From assembly GCF_000189635.1 (NCBI RefSeq), contig NW_002476161.1, forward strand, positions 62,001 to 126,000: 64,000 nucleotides of DNA. Direction: 5' to 3'. Shown piece by piece: positions 12,901 through 25,600 of this stretch (its first letter is position 1; each line of letters opens with the position of its first letter). The notes under the pieces are model-generated. The model did not search any database. It had not been told where the DNA came from and saw nothing but the letters and a program-made list of their open reading frames with translations. A program made the translations under genes and the position numbers. Source of the stretch: Tetrahymena thermophila SB210 (Eukaryota; Ciliophora; Oligohymenophorea; Hymenostomatida; Tetrahymenidae).

Positions 12901-15900
12901 AAAGATTAGTCATTAAAATAGACAAGGCTTAAGGCCATGGTTTTATGCATTAAGATTAACTCTTTGTCTTCTTTAACTTTATGGGTAAAGATTACATAAC
13001 ACCTAATTAAATGGGACCAAACCCTATCTGGAATTACGAAAATGTCATTGATGTAGTAGTAGATGAAAACTTCCGTTCTATGTGTAGAAATGATGGCCTG
13101 AAGTTTATTGTATTCAATGATTAAGTGGATAACTTAAACCACAATCAAGTATGATAATATAAATTTAAACATTTTTTACTTTCGATTTATATTATGGCAA
13201 ACTAAAGTTAAAATAACTTTTTTTTAAAATTAATAAAGGAAGAATATATGGAAGAAGATATTTTAGGTTCAGGTGTTTTAAATTTGAATAATTTAATAGA
13301 TGGTGATGTTATCTACCCTGTAGTTAAAATAATGGGAAAAACCTCCAGAGGTGTAACTGAAGAAAAAGGATAGCTCCATGTATTGGTTTACTGGTATGAA
13401 GGATGGGGAGAAGACTACAAGCCTAAATATGAGCATATGCTCCTAGCTCGTGATTGGGAAAATAAAATATCAAGAACGATTGCAGACTCTCTTAGATCTA
13501 AAGGTCTCGCACTCACTACATCATATTATGTTATGAACAGAGACTAGGATGAGTACATATCTAAAGATGACTTCTACTCTACTGTAAGGGGTATGACTTT
13601 AATATTATTTATTTATTTTGAATATTTATTATTATAAAATATAATATAGAAACTCTTGGCTTAAAAATACCTGACGAGGAACTTGATATTTACTATCACA
13701 GACTTCCTTAACCATTCACTAAGTAGAATTTCGAAAGTGTTTTCAGAAACTATTTAATTGACACATCAGGTTACACAGAAGATATTCTTTTAGAAAGAGA
13801 ATTAGAGAAAAGAAGGTAATAATAAAATTTGGGTAGTTACGAGCCAACATCCATTATGCTTAAAATGAAGAACTTGTCTGTAATAATTTTATCAAATTAT
13901 ATTTATTTATGCATTTAAAATATCTTTTTTTATTAAATTACTATTAAAATTAGCTAACCTATAATTTCTTTTTTTATCTTACAATTTTTATATTTTTATA
14001 TTTTGATAATTTAACAATTTATTAATTTTTTTTAATTATTAAAATCATAAAAACTTCCCTTTTTTTGATAAAAAAATATTAAAAATAAATATTTTAGTTA
14101 CAATTTAAACTGATTATTTTACAACCTAATAATTTATAATTTTAAAATATCTAATAATAAGTTGGAAGATAGAAGAAATTATGAAAGAACACGTATAAAA
14201 GTTTGTGCTCTCCTTTCTAAAAAGCTCTAAAATAAGACTGTTAATTAAATTTTCAAAGAAATAGACGATGATGGTAATGGATAAATTAGCTTATTTAATC
14301 TAAGTAATTATCTCACATTCTAAGGATGGAAAATCTCTAAAGACGAAATTCAAACTTTCTTAAAAGTAATCGATTTTAATAAAGACGGATAAATTAGTTT
14401 AGAAGAATTCAAGCAATTTATTTACAACTCTGAAGGCCAAAATTAGGGAAGTATTGATTAGAGATAGATAGATCACTTTATATCAACAATAAAATAAAAG
14501 GTAATTAAAAGAAAAAAAAATTGAATTTTTTTAAAGATTAATTCTTGTAAAAAAGATATTGCATTACCTGAAGCAGCAAAAACTTTCATTTTAAGATCTT
14601 TTCAAACTTATTGATAATGACAGAAGTGGTACTATATCTAATATAGAATTGATGATTTTCTTGTCAGAAAAGCTCAATATCAAGCTCAAATTTGAAGAAA
14701 TTTAAATTATTACATATAACTTTGATAAGAATAATGATGATCAAATTGATTTGTTTGAGTTCATTGACTCATTGAAAGTAGAAGCTTAAAAGCATCAAGA
14801 CAAATATGATTCTATTTTTACAAAAGAAAAGGTAAATATTTGCTTCATAAATAAATTTTTTTTTTTAACTTAAATAATTATATTAGAATATAGTCTCTAC
14901 TATTGAAAGCATATGCATTCAACTCAATAGTTATATGGTTTAAAATAAGAAAACAAGAGGTGATCTATTTGATCTTTTTGATTCAAATAATGATAAATTT
15001 ATTTCAGAGATGGAAACTAAGAAAGCATTTGCTGAAATGAATATTAAAGTCTAACCTAATGAATTAAAGGAATTTTATGAATTCCTTGATACAAATAACG
15101 ATAAAAAGGTTTCTATCAAAGAGTTTATATCAACTCTCAAAAATGAACTCACAAGGCTAGAAAAGAAAGGTATTTACTTATTTAAATATCAAAATTTTAA
15201 TTTTAAATTAACATTTAATTTATTTCATTAAGGAATGCTGAACAAACAAATAGAAAGAAATACTCCTGAGCCTTCTTCTCTTCAATAAAGCGAAATCAGA
15301 TAAGGTCAAGGTAGCATGCTTTCAAGTTAAAATATGAAATTTGGAGCAAGAGATTCAGCTATTTCAGTAAGCTAGCAAGATCCTGATGATTAACTAAGTC
15401 AAAAATTCAGTAAAAATGTTAAGAAATACAAGTCGCTTTATGAATAAGAGTTCAAAAAGAAATCTGTTGGTAGAGATTGGGTATCTGTTGTTGACTTTTA
15501 AAAGACAATTAAAGACGTTTCAAAAGACGATTTAAGTGACAAGGAAATAAATCATTTAGTTAGGAGAGTAGTCAAATAGAATGATAGAGGAAATATAATT
15601 TATTAATCTTTCTTATCTTTGGACTAGTAAAGTCAAAGAATTTCAATCAGTGAAAATCCAAAAGAGTAATTAACAAAATAAATATTTAGCAGGATAGGTC
15701 GTATTTTAAGAGAAAAAAGGATAGATTATTAGCATGCTTTTGAAAGAATTGATAAAGATAGAAATAATTCTATTTCTCTTTCTGAATTTAAGTCTGCTTT
15801 TAAGTAAATGAGCTTAAATTTAACAGACGAAGAACTTGAAGATATGTATGCTTATGTTGATAGAGATGGGAAAAACGGAATTACTATTGAGGAATTTGCA

Positions 15901-15927
15901 TCTGTAATGTTCAAGTCTTAATTCTGA
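9958..15927 (+). CDS. RPGRIP1L: RPGRIP1L-like ciliary transition-zone protein fused to an EF-hand array
   Basis: Thirteen exons: 9958-10144 (or 10105), 10305-10837, 10986-11327, 11377-11715, 11782-12214, 12276-12720, 12794-13148, 13239-13590, 13650-13879, 14162-14500, 14556-14831, 14887-15169, 15233-15927. Every junction agrees in phase; about 1602 aa. Residues ~60-610 are coiled coil. Two C2-type domains follow (~615-990); the first has the RPGRIP1/RPGRIP1L signature (TFFTVDFYNHDTQHT, VDDFF, YRMRYPINR). This family anchors the Y-link and NPHP module at the ciliary transition zone. From exon 10 the frame continues into at least eight EF-hand loops, for example DDDGNGQIS, DFNKDGQIS, DNDRSGTIS, DKNNDDQID, DTNNDKKVS and DKDRNNSIS, in pairs at about 1105-1350 and 1545-1590. 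No start codon exists in frame upstream of exon 10, so the EF-hand part is unlikely to be a separate gene. The exact end of exon 1 is uncertain. Confidence 0.85.
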
Positions 15928-16728
15928 CAAATTATTCCATAATTTTGTAATTAATGAATTTATATTAAATAGATCATTTACTAATATTAATTATTATGTA
16001 AAATTCTAAAAGTTCTTATATAATGCTAAAAATTTTTTTAATTTCTATAAAAAATACTTTTAGTAAATCAAATTAATTTTTTTATTTATTAGTTAGTTTT
16101 GTGAGTAAATAAATTAAAATTTAATTAATTTTTTTATTAAATTTTTCATTTTTTAGTTTTAAATAATAATTATTATAAAATTATGTATTGAGTTCTCTAT
16201 AATATTGAAAGTTTATTCTTAAATAAAAACAAATGTTTCATTTAATATTTTTAATATTCTTCTAAAAATATTAAATAAATTAAAAAATGTTTTATATTTA
16301 TTTTGTTTTAAATTTATCTATTTATTTTTAAACTTAAAATATAATTAGGAAATAAATAATTATTTATTTGCTACTTTAATTTTGAAATTTCATTCATAAC
16401 CTGTTATGAATGTTATATATTGTTAAAAATTAAAAAAAAATAAATTATGATTTTTCTGAGTTTATTGTTTTTAAAAATATTTTGTAATTTTTATCATTCA
16501 TTCACTTAATTTAAAAAACGAATCGATAAAACAAAATTTTTATGTTTGTAAGATGATTTTAATTCATTCATTCTATTTTTGATGCTCTATTTTTTATATA
16601 TTCCGAGCTTGATGCCTGTCAATAAATTTGAGTTATTAAGACTTTAAAAGATATGCAAAAAAAATTAATTAATATTTTTTAATATTATAAAAAAATTTAA
16701 TTTGATATTGTTGTTATTTTGTAAAATC
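15928..16728. other. intergenic, AT-rich
   Basis: Eight hundred bases of A/T-rich DNA between two plus-strand genes. TGA is frequent in every frame and I find no RNA gene or repeat beyond simple A/T runs. Confidence 0.65.
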
Positions 16729-19700
16729 ATGAAGAATTAAAACAAGTTATATCATTTAGATGAAGAAAAAACTCATAAATCAATATTGATTAATTAGATT
16801 CATATATTAAATAATTTAGATGATACCCACGACATTGCATAATCAAATAGTGAAAAAAGAAAAAATGTTTAGCTCTTTGAACAAATTTAAGATTTAAAAA
16901 TAATAAATCATAGCAATTTATGTAGATACATTGAAATGAGAGCTCAAAAATAACTTTAAAACAGGTATTTAATATTTCAAGAAGCATACGATTGTAGTGT
17001 CTAAGATTTAGCATTCAGGAGATCTTTAAATGGTATCCCTTTTACAGAAATGGAATTATTATAAATGGCATACTGTCTGCTCAAAGGCATTATATATTTA
17101 TAGTAAAAGCATAATATAGAAGTAGGTTTTTTTAGCCCAAATTAAGTTTTTTATTGTAGTGAAAGTAAGGAGTTTAAATTAAATAACTTTGGTTAATTCT
17201 ACTTGGATGCTTTTAATAAATTGCCTGAAAATTTAGAAGATCTAATATTTAGGCCACCAGAATATTATATTTTAGGAAAAGATAATGTAAAGCATAGAGA
17301 ATTTAGTTGTGGAAAAGGCGAAGTTTGGTCACTAGGTTTATTGCTACGTTATTGTATGGCAGATTGTGAAAACTTTGCGAAAGAGGATGATTTAATGGCA
17401 AAATATTTTATTTAGAAACCTTCTAAGTTAAATTTAAATTTAGAAATATAAAAGAAGAAGAATGATAATCAAAACTAAAACAATTAGGACCTAGATAGCA
17501 ATTAGAATAAGATACTCGCCAATAATAAAGAATTAGAAGAGTCACTTGACAACAAAAGTTTTAAGAATGAGAGCATAGATTCTAAAAGAAAAAAAGATCT
17601 TCTTAACAACAGTAATAATTTAGAGGAGAATATTATCTTACAAACAGAAGAACAATACGAGTAAGATGAATAGCCTCAGCAATAGTAGCAATATAAAATA
17701 GATAGAAGTAAACTCATAGAAGATATATTCCAAATTATAGTAGATGACAGATATACTAATTAATCTATTTTTTTGTAAACTCCTTACTATCTTCCTTATT
17801 TAAATCCATTCTAAGAATATCTTAACGGTTACAAGGGAGTTTCAAATAATTTTTCACATTCTTTTAGAGATTTTATTAGCTAATGCTTATATGTAAATCC
17901 TGAGTTAAGGCCTACTCCTTTAGAATTGATTAATCATAGTGTATTTAAATAAATGGAAATTATGAGCTTTAACGATACTGCATCCACTACAACACAACTA
18001 AATAATTATAAAAGCTGTAATAATACTATTGAGAAGAGCTAGGAGTATATAGAAGTAAAAGAAGATACACAAAGAAATGATGAATCATTTGATTTAAGTG
18101 ATGATGAAAATGATATAGATGAGAATGAAGCAGATTAAATAACATAAAACAGTAATTTTTTAATTAATAGCAGCGGAGAAAGCACAGAAGAGTAAAATTT
18201 CAAATTGCTTTACAAATAAATCATGCAAGAGAAAAAAGTAAAAAAAATTTCATTTAATCGTGCTTATGATGAAGTTGTCAAAAAAGGTAATATGGAATAT
18301 ATTGAAGATTTGTTCCCATTAGAGATAATCATAGATATTATTTTCAATGAGCTTGAGCCAAACATTTTATCTCATTCAACTATTCAAAAATATAGTAAAA
18401 AGAATATTTTCAATGCCTTTTCTTTCAATTTCATGAAAGACACTCAATCCTCTGTGTTAAAAAAATCTCTTCAAAGTATTATTTATGATTGTGATACTTC
18501 ATACAATTTAAGGTTTGATTGCAAGCCAATATATTAGTACATCATTGATGAAATAAATTTTTATCAAAATGTGCTTAAAAGTGTAAAAGAGCTATAAACT
18601 TTATCAGAGTACATGGGAATAAACTAATTTAATCAAAACTCTAATTCGTTTAAAGTTAATCAAGAAAAAAGCAAGCAAGCTAAAAATGCTATTAATTTTA
18701 ATAATACAATATAATTAGACTAAAGCTAATTTTTAAATTAGACTTTGATGCTAAACGAGTCAACTATTTTTTAAGCCTATGACCAGAATGGAGGCAATAA
18801 TAATTTTTAAAACAATAACTTAAATCTATCCACTATCTTAAATGACCCTGATCTCTCTATGTGCATAGCAGCTCCTAACTAATAAATGTAATAAAATAAA
18901 TAAACAAAACAGAACTCTTAAACACCAATAAATAATTAATAAAATAAATAATAAAATGCAGATTCTTCTTTTATTGTTGAAGATGCAGCATAAAATCCAA
19001 TGACAAGTCCTTCAATAAGCTAAAAATAACTACAATAACAATAATAATAATTGCAATCCAATTCTAACTCAAAGTAAAAAGAAATATAAGCAGAATAATA
19101 AAAATAGTTACAGTAATAGTAAGACTTAGATAAAAGTTCTACAAGTATTAGTTTTGGATTTTTTAAAAAAATGAGAATAAGCGAAAAAGTTAGTAAATTT
19201 TGGGGTTCAAATAAAAATGAAAACCAAAACTAATAAAATAGTTAAGGTTAATAAAATATTTAAAACTCAAATACCAATCAGTAATCCAATTAAATTAACT
19301 AAAAGTAAGGAGGAACATCTTCATCTGGTATCACTTAGAATTAAATTCAAGGTAATCATTAAATTTTTTTTGTTTAAACAAACGATTATTTAGGAAACTA
19401 AATTTTAAATAATTTTTAATGAAATCTTAAAATTTTAATAAAAAATTATATAACAATTTAATAATTAGTGGAAATTAATAAACGATACATAAGATTAAAA
19501 AAATAATTTCTTAGTGATTAAACTAAGATATTTTTAAATGAATTTTTTCAAATAAATAATGCATTTTTAACTTTTTTTAGAAATATGTAATTTTTGAAGT
19601 ACATCATTTTAAATAGAAAATATTTTATTAATTAATTAATTTATTTATTCTATTGTTTAAATTTTATGAATGAAGGATAAGGAGGAAACAATATTAACAA

Positions 19701-21288
19701 TGACTTGTTTGCTAATAGTTCATAAGACAACGAAGGAGAATTTCAACCCTACCCTTTAAATTTAATTGCTCCTAATAATTCAATATCACCTAAAATAAAA
19801 GAATACTTATTTTACATGAATTTATTGTATGAAGACAGAAGGGTTTTAAGTCCAAAATAGATTCCTCAATATTTAATATAAGTAGAATTGCCTTCATTTT
19901 TGAGGTCAGAGTTATACAAAAAAGTAATTGTTTTACCTTAAAAGGCGAATAAACTTTACAAGTTTTTGGTAAGTGTACCTCTAATGTATAATGAAAAAAA
20001 CAACGATATCAAATAAATTGAAAATGATCTGCCAAGGTGCCATTAATACTCAGACTTTTGCTCATCGTAGAAAGGATAATCTCAAATAAAAGAAATTCTT
20101 TGTGCCTTTTTAAATTTGAATAGTAATTATTACTATATACAAGGGATGGATGCTATGACTTTTGCAGCACTCTAAATAGCTCCAAATAATTCTCCTTCAT
20201 AGGCTCTTTTGATATTACAGGAAACAGTAAAGAAATCCCTTCTTATGCACCAATCTTCTCAGTAATCTCCTGAAGATTATATCATGAAAGAGAAAATTCT
20301 TATTTATAAAGTAATTTTAAGTTGATTTAAAGAATATTTTAAATTAATTTATTTATTATAATTTAGTGGTTATTAAGGTTAGAAGATCCTTAATTGAGTG
20401 ACTATTTAGAAGAAAAACAGTTTTATCCAGAAATCTATACTATATCTTGGTTTTTGAATTTATTTACAATGGTTTTTGATATCAACACCGTTTTGAAAAT
20501 ATGGGACTTTATCATTTGTGATTGTAATTTCACTTTATGCTTTGCTGTTAGTTTAATGATAGAATTAAAAGACCATCTGATGATGAAAGATTCTAATGAA
20601 TTGATGTCAAGTATCAGAAATCTAGAGGGAGTTGTAAATACTAAAAATTGTTGGAAGTATGCACAATATTTGCTGAAGACTCTTCAGGAAACATTTTTGA
20701 CATTAAGTTATATATAAAATGAAAATGAGAGGAATGATTATCAAAAAGAGTTCTTTAAAGATTGTCCTTGGGAGATACCTCCTATGTATTCAATTTTATC
20801 AAAGAGACCTATATTTTATGCATCAATATTTGATCTTCTCAAATAAAAACATATTATCTATATTGACATAAGGTAATTTTTTGAATTATCTTAATTAATT
20901 TAATTTAAATTTCTTTAAAAATTAAAATAGAACAAAGGAGGAGTACGAGTCGGTTTGCATTAAGGGTAGCTTATATGCTCATTTTATAAATGGAAAAGTA
21001 AATGAAGTTGTTTTGTAGTACTTAGAAAAGAAGTCAAACAAATTGACAAGTTTTGAAAATATTGAAGACAATTAATCTAATGAATTTATGAGCTTAATCG
21101 TGATAGTATTTAATTATGAAAAATAGTAAGATATGCTCGATTCTGTTAGTTAGTTTTTAAGGGTAGGAGTAAGAAGATTAGTGGTCTTAAATGGTGGTAT
21201 TTAATGTGTCTAAAAAGATAGACCAGACTTATTAGAATATAAACATAGAATACACCCTATAAATTACTATAAAAGAAAGCAGTAATGA
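16729..21288 (+). CDS. TBCK: TBCK: pseudokinase, TBC and rhodanese protein
   Basis: Four exons (16729-19351, 19676-20310, 20367-20872, 20931-21288), phases 1, 0 and 2 all consistent, 1373 aa. N-terminal kinase-like domain (~1-410) keeps the fold (RPPEYYI in place of APE, VWSLGLLLRY) but has no Lys in a VAIK motif, no HRD and an NFG in place of DFG, so it is a pseudokinase, as in all TBCK proteins. A low-complexity, Gln/Asn-rich insert of over 200 residues precedes the TBC domain (~960-1200), which carries DLPRCHQY (~994) and YYIQGMD (~1030), the typical TBCK forms of the Rab-GAP motifs. Human TBCK has the same RCHQY motif. The C-terminus (~1255-1365) is a rhodanese fold (IYIDIRTKEEYESV, then LIVIVFNY). 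Animal TBCK acts in endosomal mRNA/FERRY transport and mTOR signalling; its role in ciliates is unknown. The last ~80 bases and the 3' flank are partly duplicated downstream. Confidence 0.92.
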
Positions 21289-21645
21289 AGGACTTTAAAA
21301 AAACGAATTAAATTATATTATTAATTTAAAATCAAAGGATTTTATACTATTTTTATAATTAAATTTAATCTTGTTATTCATAAAACTATTATAAAATATT
21401 TAAAAAAAATTATTTAAAGTATTAAAATAAGATAATTAATATTACTTACTTACTTATTTGTTTGTTTATTTTTAAATATTTTACATAAATATAATTCTTT
21501 TAATTAAATCTAAATATCTTATTAGCCTAAAACGATAGACTAAATTTGTTAGAATATAAACATGGAATACACCCATAAACTTTATAAAAAAAAAGTAGTA
21601 AAAAGGACTTTAATAAACAACAATTTAGTTATATTATTTATTTTA
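21208..21645. repeat. diverged direct duplication of the TBCK 3' end
   Basis: The segment from about 21208 (last codons of TBCK plus 3' flank) is repeated from about 21524, offset about 316 bases. Shared blocks include the stretch around GAATATAAACAT-GAATACACCC and the following TATAAAA...AAGGACTTTAA, then a less similar AT-rich tail (Kept short: TTATTTGTTTGTTTAT type). The downstream copy has substitutions and indels and cannot encode the TBCK tail in an intact frame. I read it as a local tandem duplication. Confidence 0.7.
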
Positions 21646-22162
21646 ATTAATAATTTTAATTCTAATATAGTAGCCAATAAGAATTTGATAAAGCTATCTA
21701 TCCAATTTTATAATAAAATTAATATAAAGTTTTTTTAAATATTAAAATAATAACAAATATTATTTGTTTATTATTTTTAAAAATCAAAATTTAAATAAAT
21801 GTACTAATTAAATAAAAATTCCAATCTATGTATTTAAAAATGATTATTAAATTTGTTAGGTTCTATTTTAATATCATTTCATTAAATTCAAAATTTGATT
21901 TACAAATTTTTATTTTTTGAAAAATATGATTTTTTAATTGGAATTACTTTTTTTATGGGGTTGATTATAATATCTTTTTTAGAAAAATATCTTGTATTGA
22001 TTGATATTAAATTTCTCTATTTTTGCTTTATAATCCTATTTTAACCTCTTTGTTTTTCAAATTAGACAATAATTTAATTTATGGCGTGAAGACTGTTAAT
22101 TTCAAATATTGTTAATATATATAATATTTATTATTTTAATTGTTTTTTTTTTTTTGAATCAG
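21289..22162. other. intergenic, contains duplicated TBCK tail
   Basis: Between TBCK and the interrupted gene. The first ~360 bases are the duplication described separately. The remainder is AT-rich; a long T run followed by CAG at 22142-22162 looks like a 3' splice site for the next unit, but no upstream exon with a start codon could be found. Confidence 0.5.
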
Positions 22163-22638
22163 GAAAGTGGGGAGAAGTTTGAGACACTAAATGTATATAA
22201 AAATAGTTTTTAATAATTTGAATAACATTAATTAGAAAGGTAAATCAAATGTATCAATTTTGTGATTATATATTTGAAACAAATAGACTCTCTAATCAAA
22301 AGCGGGGTGATTAATTTTATAAGCTTTGTATTGCCTAAGTTAAATTTTTGAAACATTTAAGATCAAATGTAAATAATGATGATGAGTATTATGCAAGAGA
22401 GCGACTGTTGAACACAGATATGAAGTCTCTTGAGTCGAAAGCATAGGAGATGTTATGATAGAATATGGATTATATAAAGAAATGGGCTTTAAACAAGGCT
22501 GAAAGGGAAGGGCAGGCTGGGGAGCTTTAAATAGTGAGGAGATTTTTGGGAGAAAAAATTTATAATTTAAAAGAAATTGAAAACAATTAATATCAAAAAG
22601 TCTGGAGAAATAAAAGAAAGGAAAAGACTTAAAATTGA
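22163..22638 (+). pseudogene. interrupted gene with in-frame TGA and no start codon
   Basis: Purine-rich, relatively G+C-rich coding sequence on the plus strand. Two pieces fit by phase: 22163-22239 and 22287-22638, separated by a 47-nt GT-AG intron, and ending in TGA at 22636. The first piece follows a strong polypyrimidine-CAG acceptor but contains no in-frame ATG. In the second piece a TGA interrupts the frame at 22456-22458; coding character continues unbroken for 59 codons after it, with residues such as KKWALNKAEREGQAGE. I do not recognise the protein (charged, helical, Lys/Glu-rich). Either it is a recently decayed copy, or TGA is read through (selenocysteine or other). The flanking residues are not a redox motif, so decay is the simpler reading. 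Confidence 0.55.
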
Positions 22639-22699
22639 TCTATCGTTTATTAATTATTATTGTTTTCTTTAAGGAAAGTATTCTTGAGATTTAGATAGG

Positions 22700-25600
22700 A
22701 TGTCAAAGAAAATAGTGAAAGGAGGAGGTAGTAACACAGCAATTAAGAATACATCAAAACCTCTGGAAGAGAGTATTTTAGATATTATAAATGACATTAG
22801 CAAGCGTTAGTATTCGTTAGATTTTAGAGAACCTGTCGATGTAAAAGCATTAGGATTGAGCGATTATTATGACATTGTTAAAAAGCCAATGGACATATCC
22901 ACTCTCAAAGTCGGTGCTTTTTTTATCCTCCTTATATATTCATAAAAATTATTTAAACCCATTATTGAGCAAATATATTTTTTAGTAGACTAACCATCAC
23001 TAGATTGATACAAAAAGAGTAATTATGAAAAGCAGTTCATATTGTATTTCATTTTAAATTTTTGATTATTGCAGCCAACCCCATTTCGCTTACTTAGTAA
23101 GGAGATCGATCGATCAATCAAAATAAACAAACAATGTGAATATTTTCAAAATATTTCTGATAAAATAAAAACATGATACGATTGATAGTTGATGGTTAGT
23201 TGCTCTTTAGACAGCTAGATTGCAAACTAGCTTTCGCATGAATTAGTTTGAAAAAATCTTAAAACAATATATTTATTTATATTTTTATTTGTAAAAATTT
23301 CTACATTAGAATAATTTTTTGGAGGGTGTTTATAAGACAATAAAAGAAGTATGGGAAGATTTTGATTTAATCGTGAATAACTGCAAGGCTTATAATAGAA
23401 TTCCAGACCACCCAATAAACCAAAAAGCTGATCAAATGAAAAGCCGTGTAGATAAAAATTTTTAAAAGTTATTAGAAGATTATAAGGCTCTAGGTATTTA
23501 AGAAAGAATATTATTTTTTTTTTCATTTTATGCAATGATTTATTCAGTTTAGGAAGTAAGTGCACAAAGAAATTTTTGATTTGAAATTTAGACAAAAGAC
23601 ATCAAATAAGTTAGTTAGTTAGACATAATCAAATAAAACAAAACTTTTCAATATACTTTTTAATTATTATTGTTTTACTGCTTTTTTGTCAGAAGTTTGT
23701 CATTTAAAGAAAGAAAAAATTGATGTAAATTGGAAACAAAATATTAAACTAATTTAAAATTTTACACAAATTATCATCCAACCTCCCACCCACCCACCGA
23801 ATAAAATAAAACTCAATAAGCTAATTCTTTTTTAGCACAAACAAATAAAAAATTATGATTATATTCTCATTTAATCCATCTTTCTAATTTTCTATTTTAA
23901 TTCCCACTTATTCTTGCATATTATTTATGGATTTTTTTAACTTTTTCAATATAGCAAATAATTGCATCAATTACTCTCCATGCAATAAAGCTTTGGCTAA
24001 AAATATATTCTTTTTTGACATGTGTTTTTAGCGAAGCCTATGCAAAATTTTTATCTAAAATGATTAGAATTGTATGCTCAACTCTCTGTCTCTATCAGCA
24101 TCTTAATTTAGATATGCACGAGGAGAGTTTGTTTCTCTTTTACAGATTTCCTCTTTTTTTTTTATTTTTAGAGATTTTGACAAAATTCATTTTTTAACAA
24201 ATTTAATTAATTATAAGAATTTCTAACTCCCCCTCTTAATTTGAATTAAGGATTTTAATTTCAAAGGATGATTACTTACTGAGTTTTCATAATATTAATT
24301 AAATTAATTGCAAAAATAGATCTTCTTCATTCAATATTCTCCCCACCCAATCTCTATCTTTTTTTAATTCACCAAAATCTAAATTATTCTTATTACTATA
24401 AACAGAATCAGGTTTGATTGATTGCTTTCTAAATAAATTGATTATTATTAATTTCTTTTGCTTTACATCTAATTTTCTTTCTTTAATTATTTTGTGCCTC
24501 TAAAAGAATAAATACATACATACATTCATCTACCATTTTTGATATTAAAAAATTAATGTGAACAATCTTACTAGCATGTTTTCTAATATAAAAATTTAAT
24601 ATTAGGAGTTGATACAGATGGATACTAAATACAAATAGATTTAGATGATCTAAAGGCAAAAGAAGAAAAAAAAAGGAAGATTAAGTTAGATGGACTGGAT
24701 GAAAAAAATATACTAATTGGCGGTGACAAAAGACTAAATCTTATCCCTGGTTCATTAAATGAAAGAAAATTTTTCGAACTCTCAAATTAAGAATTATAGA
24801 TGATGTAGGCAGGAAAAAATATACAAATGTTGCCTCTCAACTAACCTTTGTAACAAGAGGATCCTGTGTTCTAGCCAACGTCTTTGAAAATATCCTTAAA
24901 CGCACCAAACTTAAGTTTGAATTTGAGTAATTCCACAATAACTGGCGAATAACCTACTCCAACTAATAATTAAGTTGGGATGAAATAACCTAGAATAACT
25001 GGAGACAATACTTAAAAAGTAAAGAAATAAAAAGACTATTCAGCCAAAATATAAGAACTGCAAACTCTGCTTGCCTAACTCAAGCTTGAGCTTGAAGTTT
25101 AAACAAAAAAAAAGTCTGATGTAGAAAAATAAAGAATCCTATGTAAAAATGTATACATTCTTTCAAAAAAATAAAGAAGAGGAGTCCATCAACTTGTTTA
25201 ACAATTTGAAACAGAAGAAAATACCTTAATTAATCCTGAAGGCACATTGTAAAAAAAATACATTTATGATAAAAAAATACCACCACACACTTTAATTTCA
25301 TTTTAAGCTTCTTTTAAAAAAGTGGCTTTCAATAATGATTTATTAATTATAATTTGTTTATTCAAAAGGAATAATTTTTCAACTCAAAGTAATCTAAATG
25401 GGAGTGAACATATAAATGCTTAAGACATAAATGATGCAGCTACAAGTGGTACGTCCTTAAAAACCCCTTAAAAAAGAGAAGATAATGGAAATCTTGATGA
25501 TTAAACAGCTAAAAAAATGGAAATAGAAAATAAAGAAATATAGAAAAGTTAGGATCAAGAAGGTCGCTATAATGATGATGACGATGATGATAATGATATT

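Noticed and set aside
13880..14161. A gene boundary between the RPGRIP1L-like and EF-hand parts.
   Set aside because: The EF-hand exon has no in-frame ATG, and GT and AG sites at 13880 and 14161 join the two parts in phase.
22456..22458. TGA as selenocysteine.
   Set aside because: Flanking residues (EML before, QNMD after) do not resemble a redox centre, and the unit also lacks a start codon; kept only as a question.
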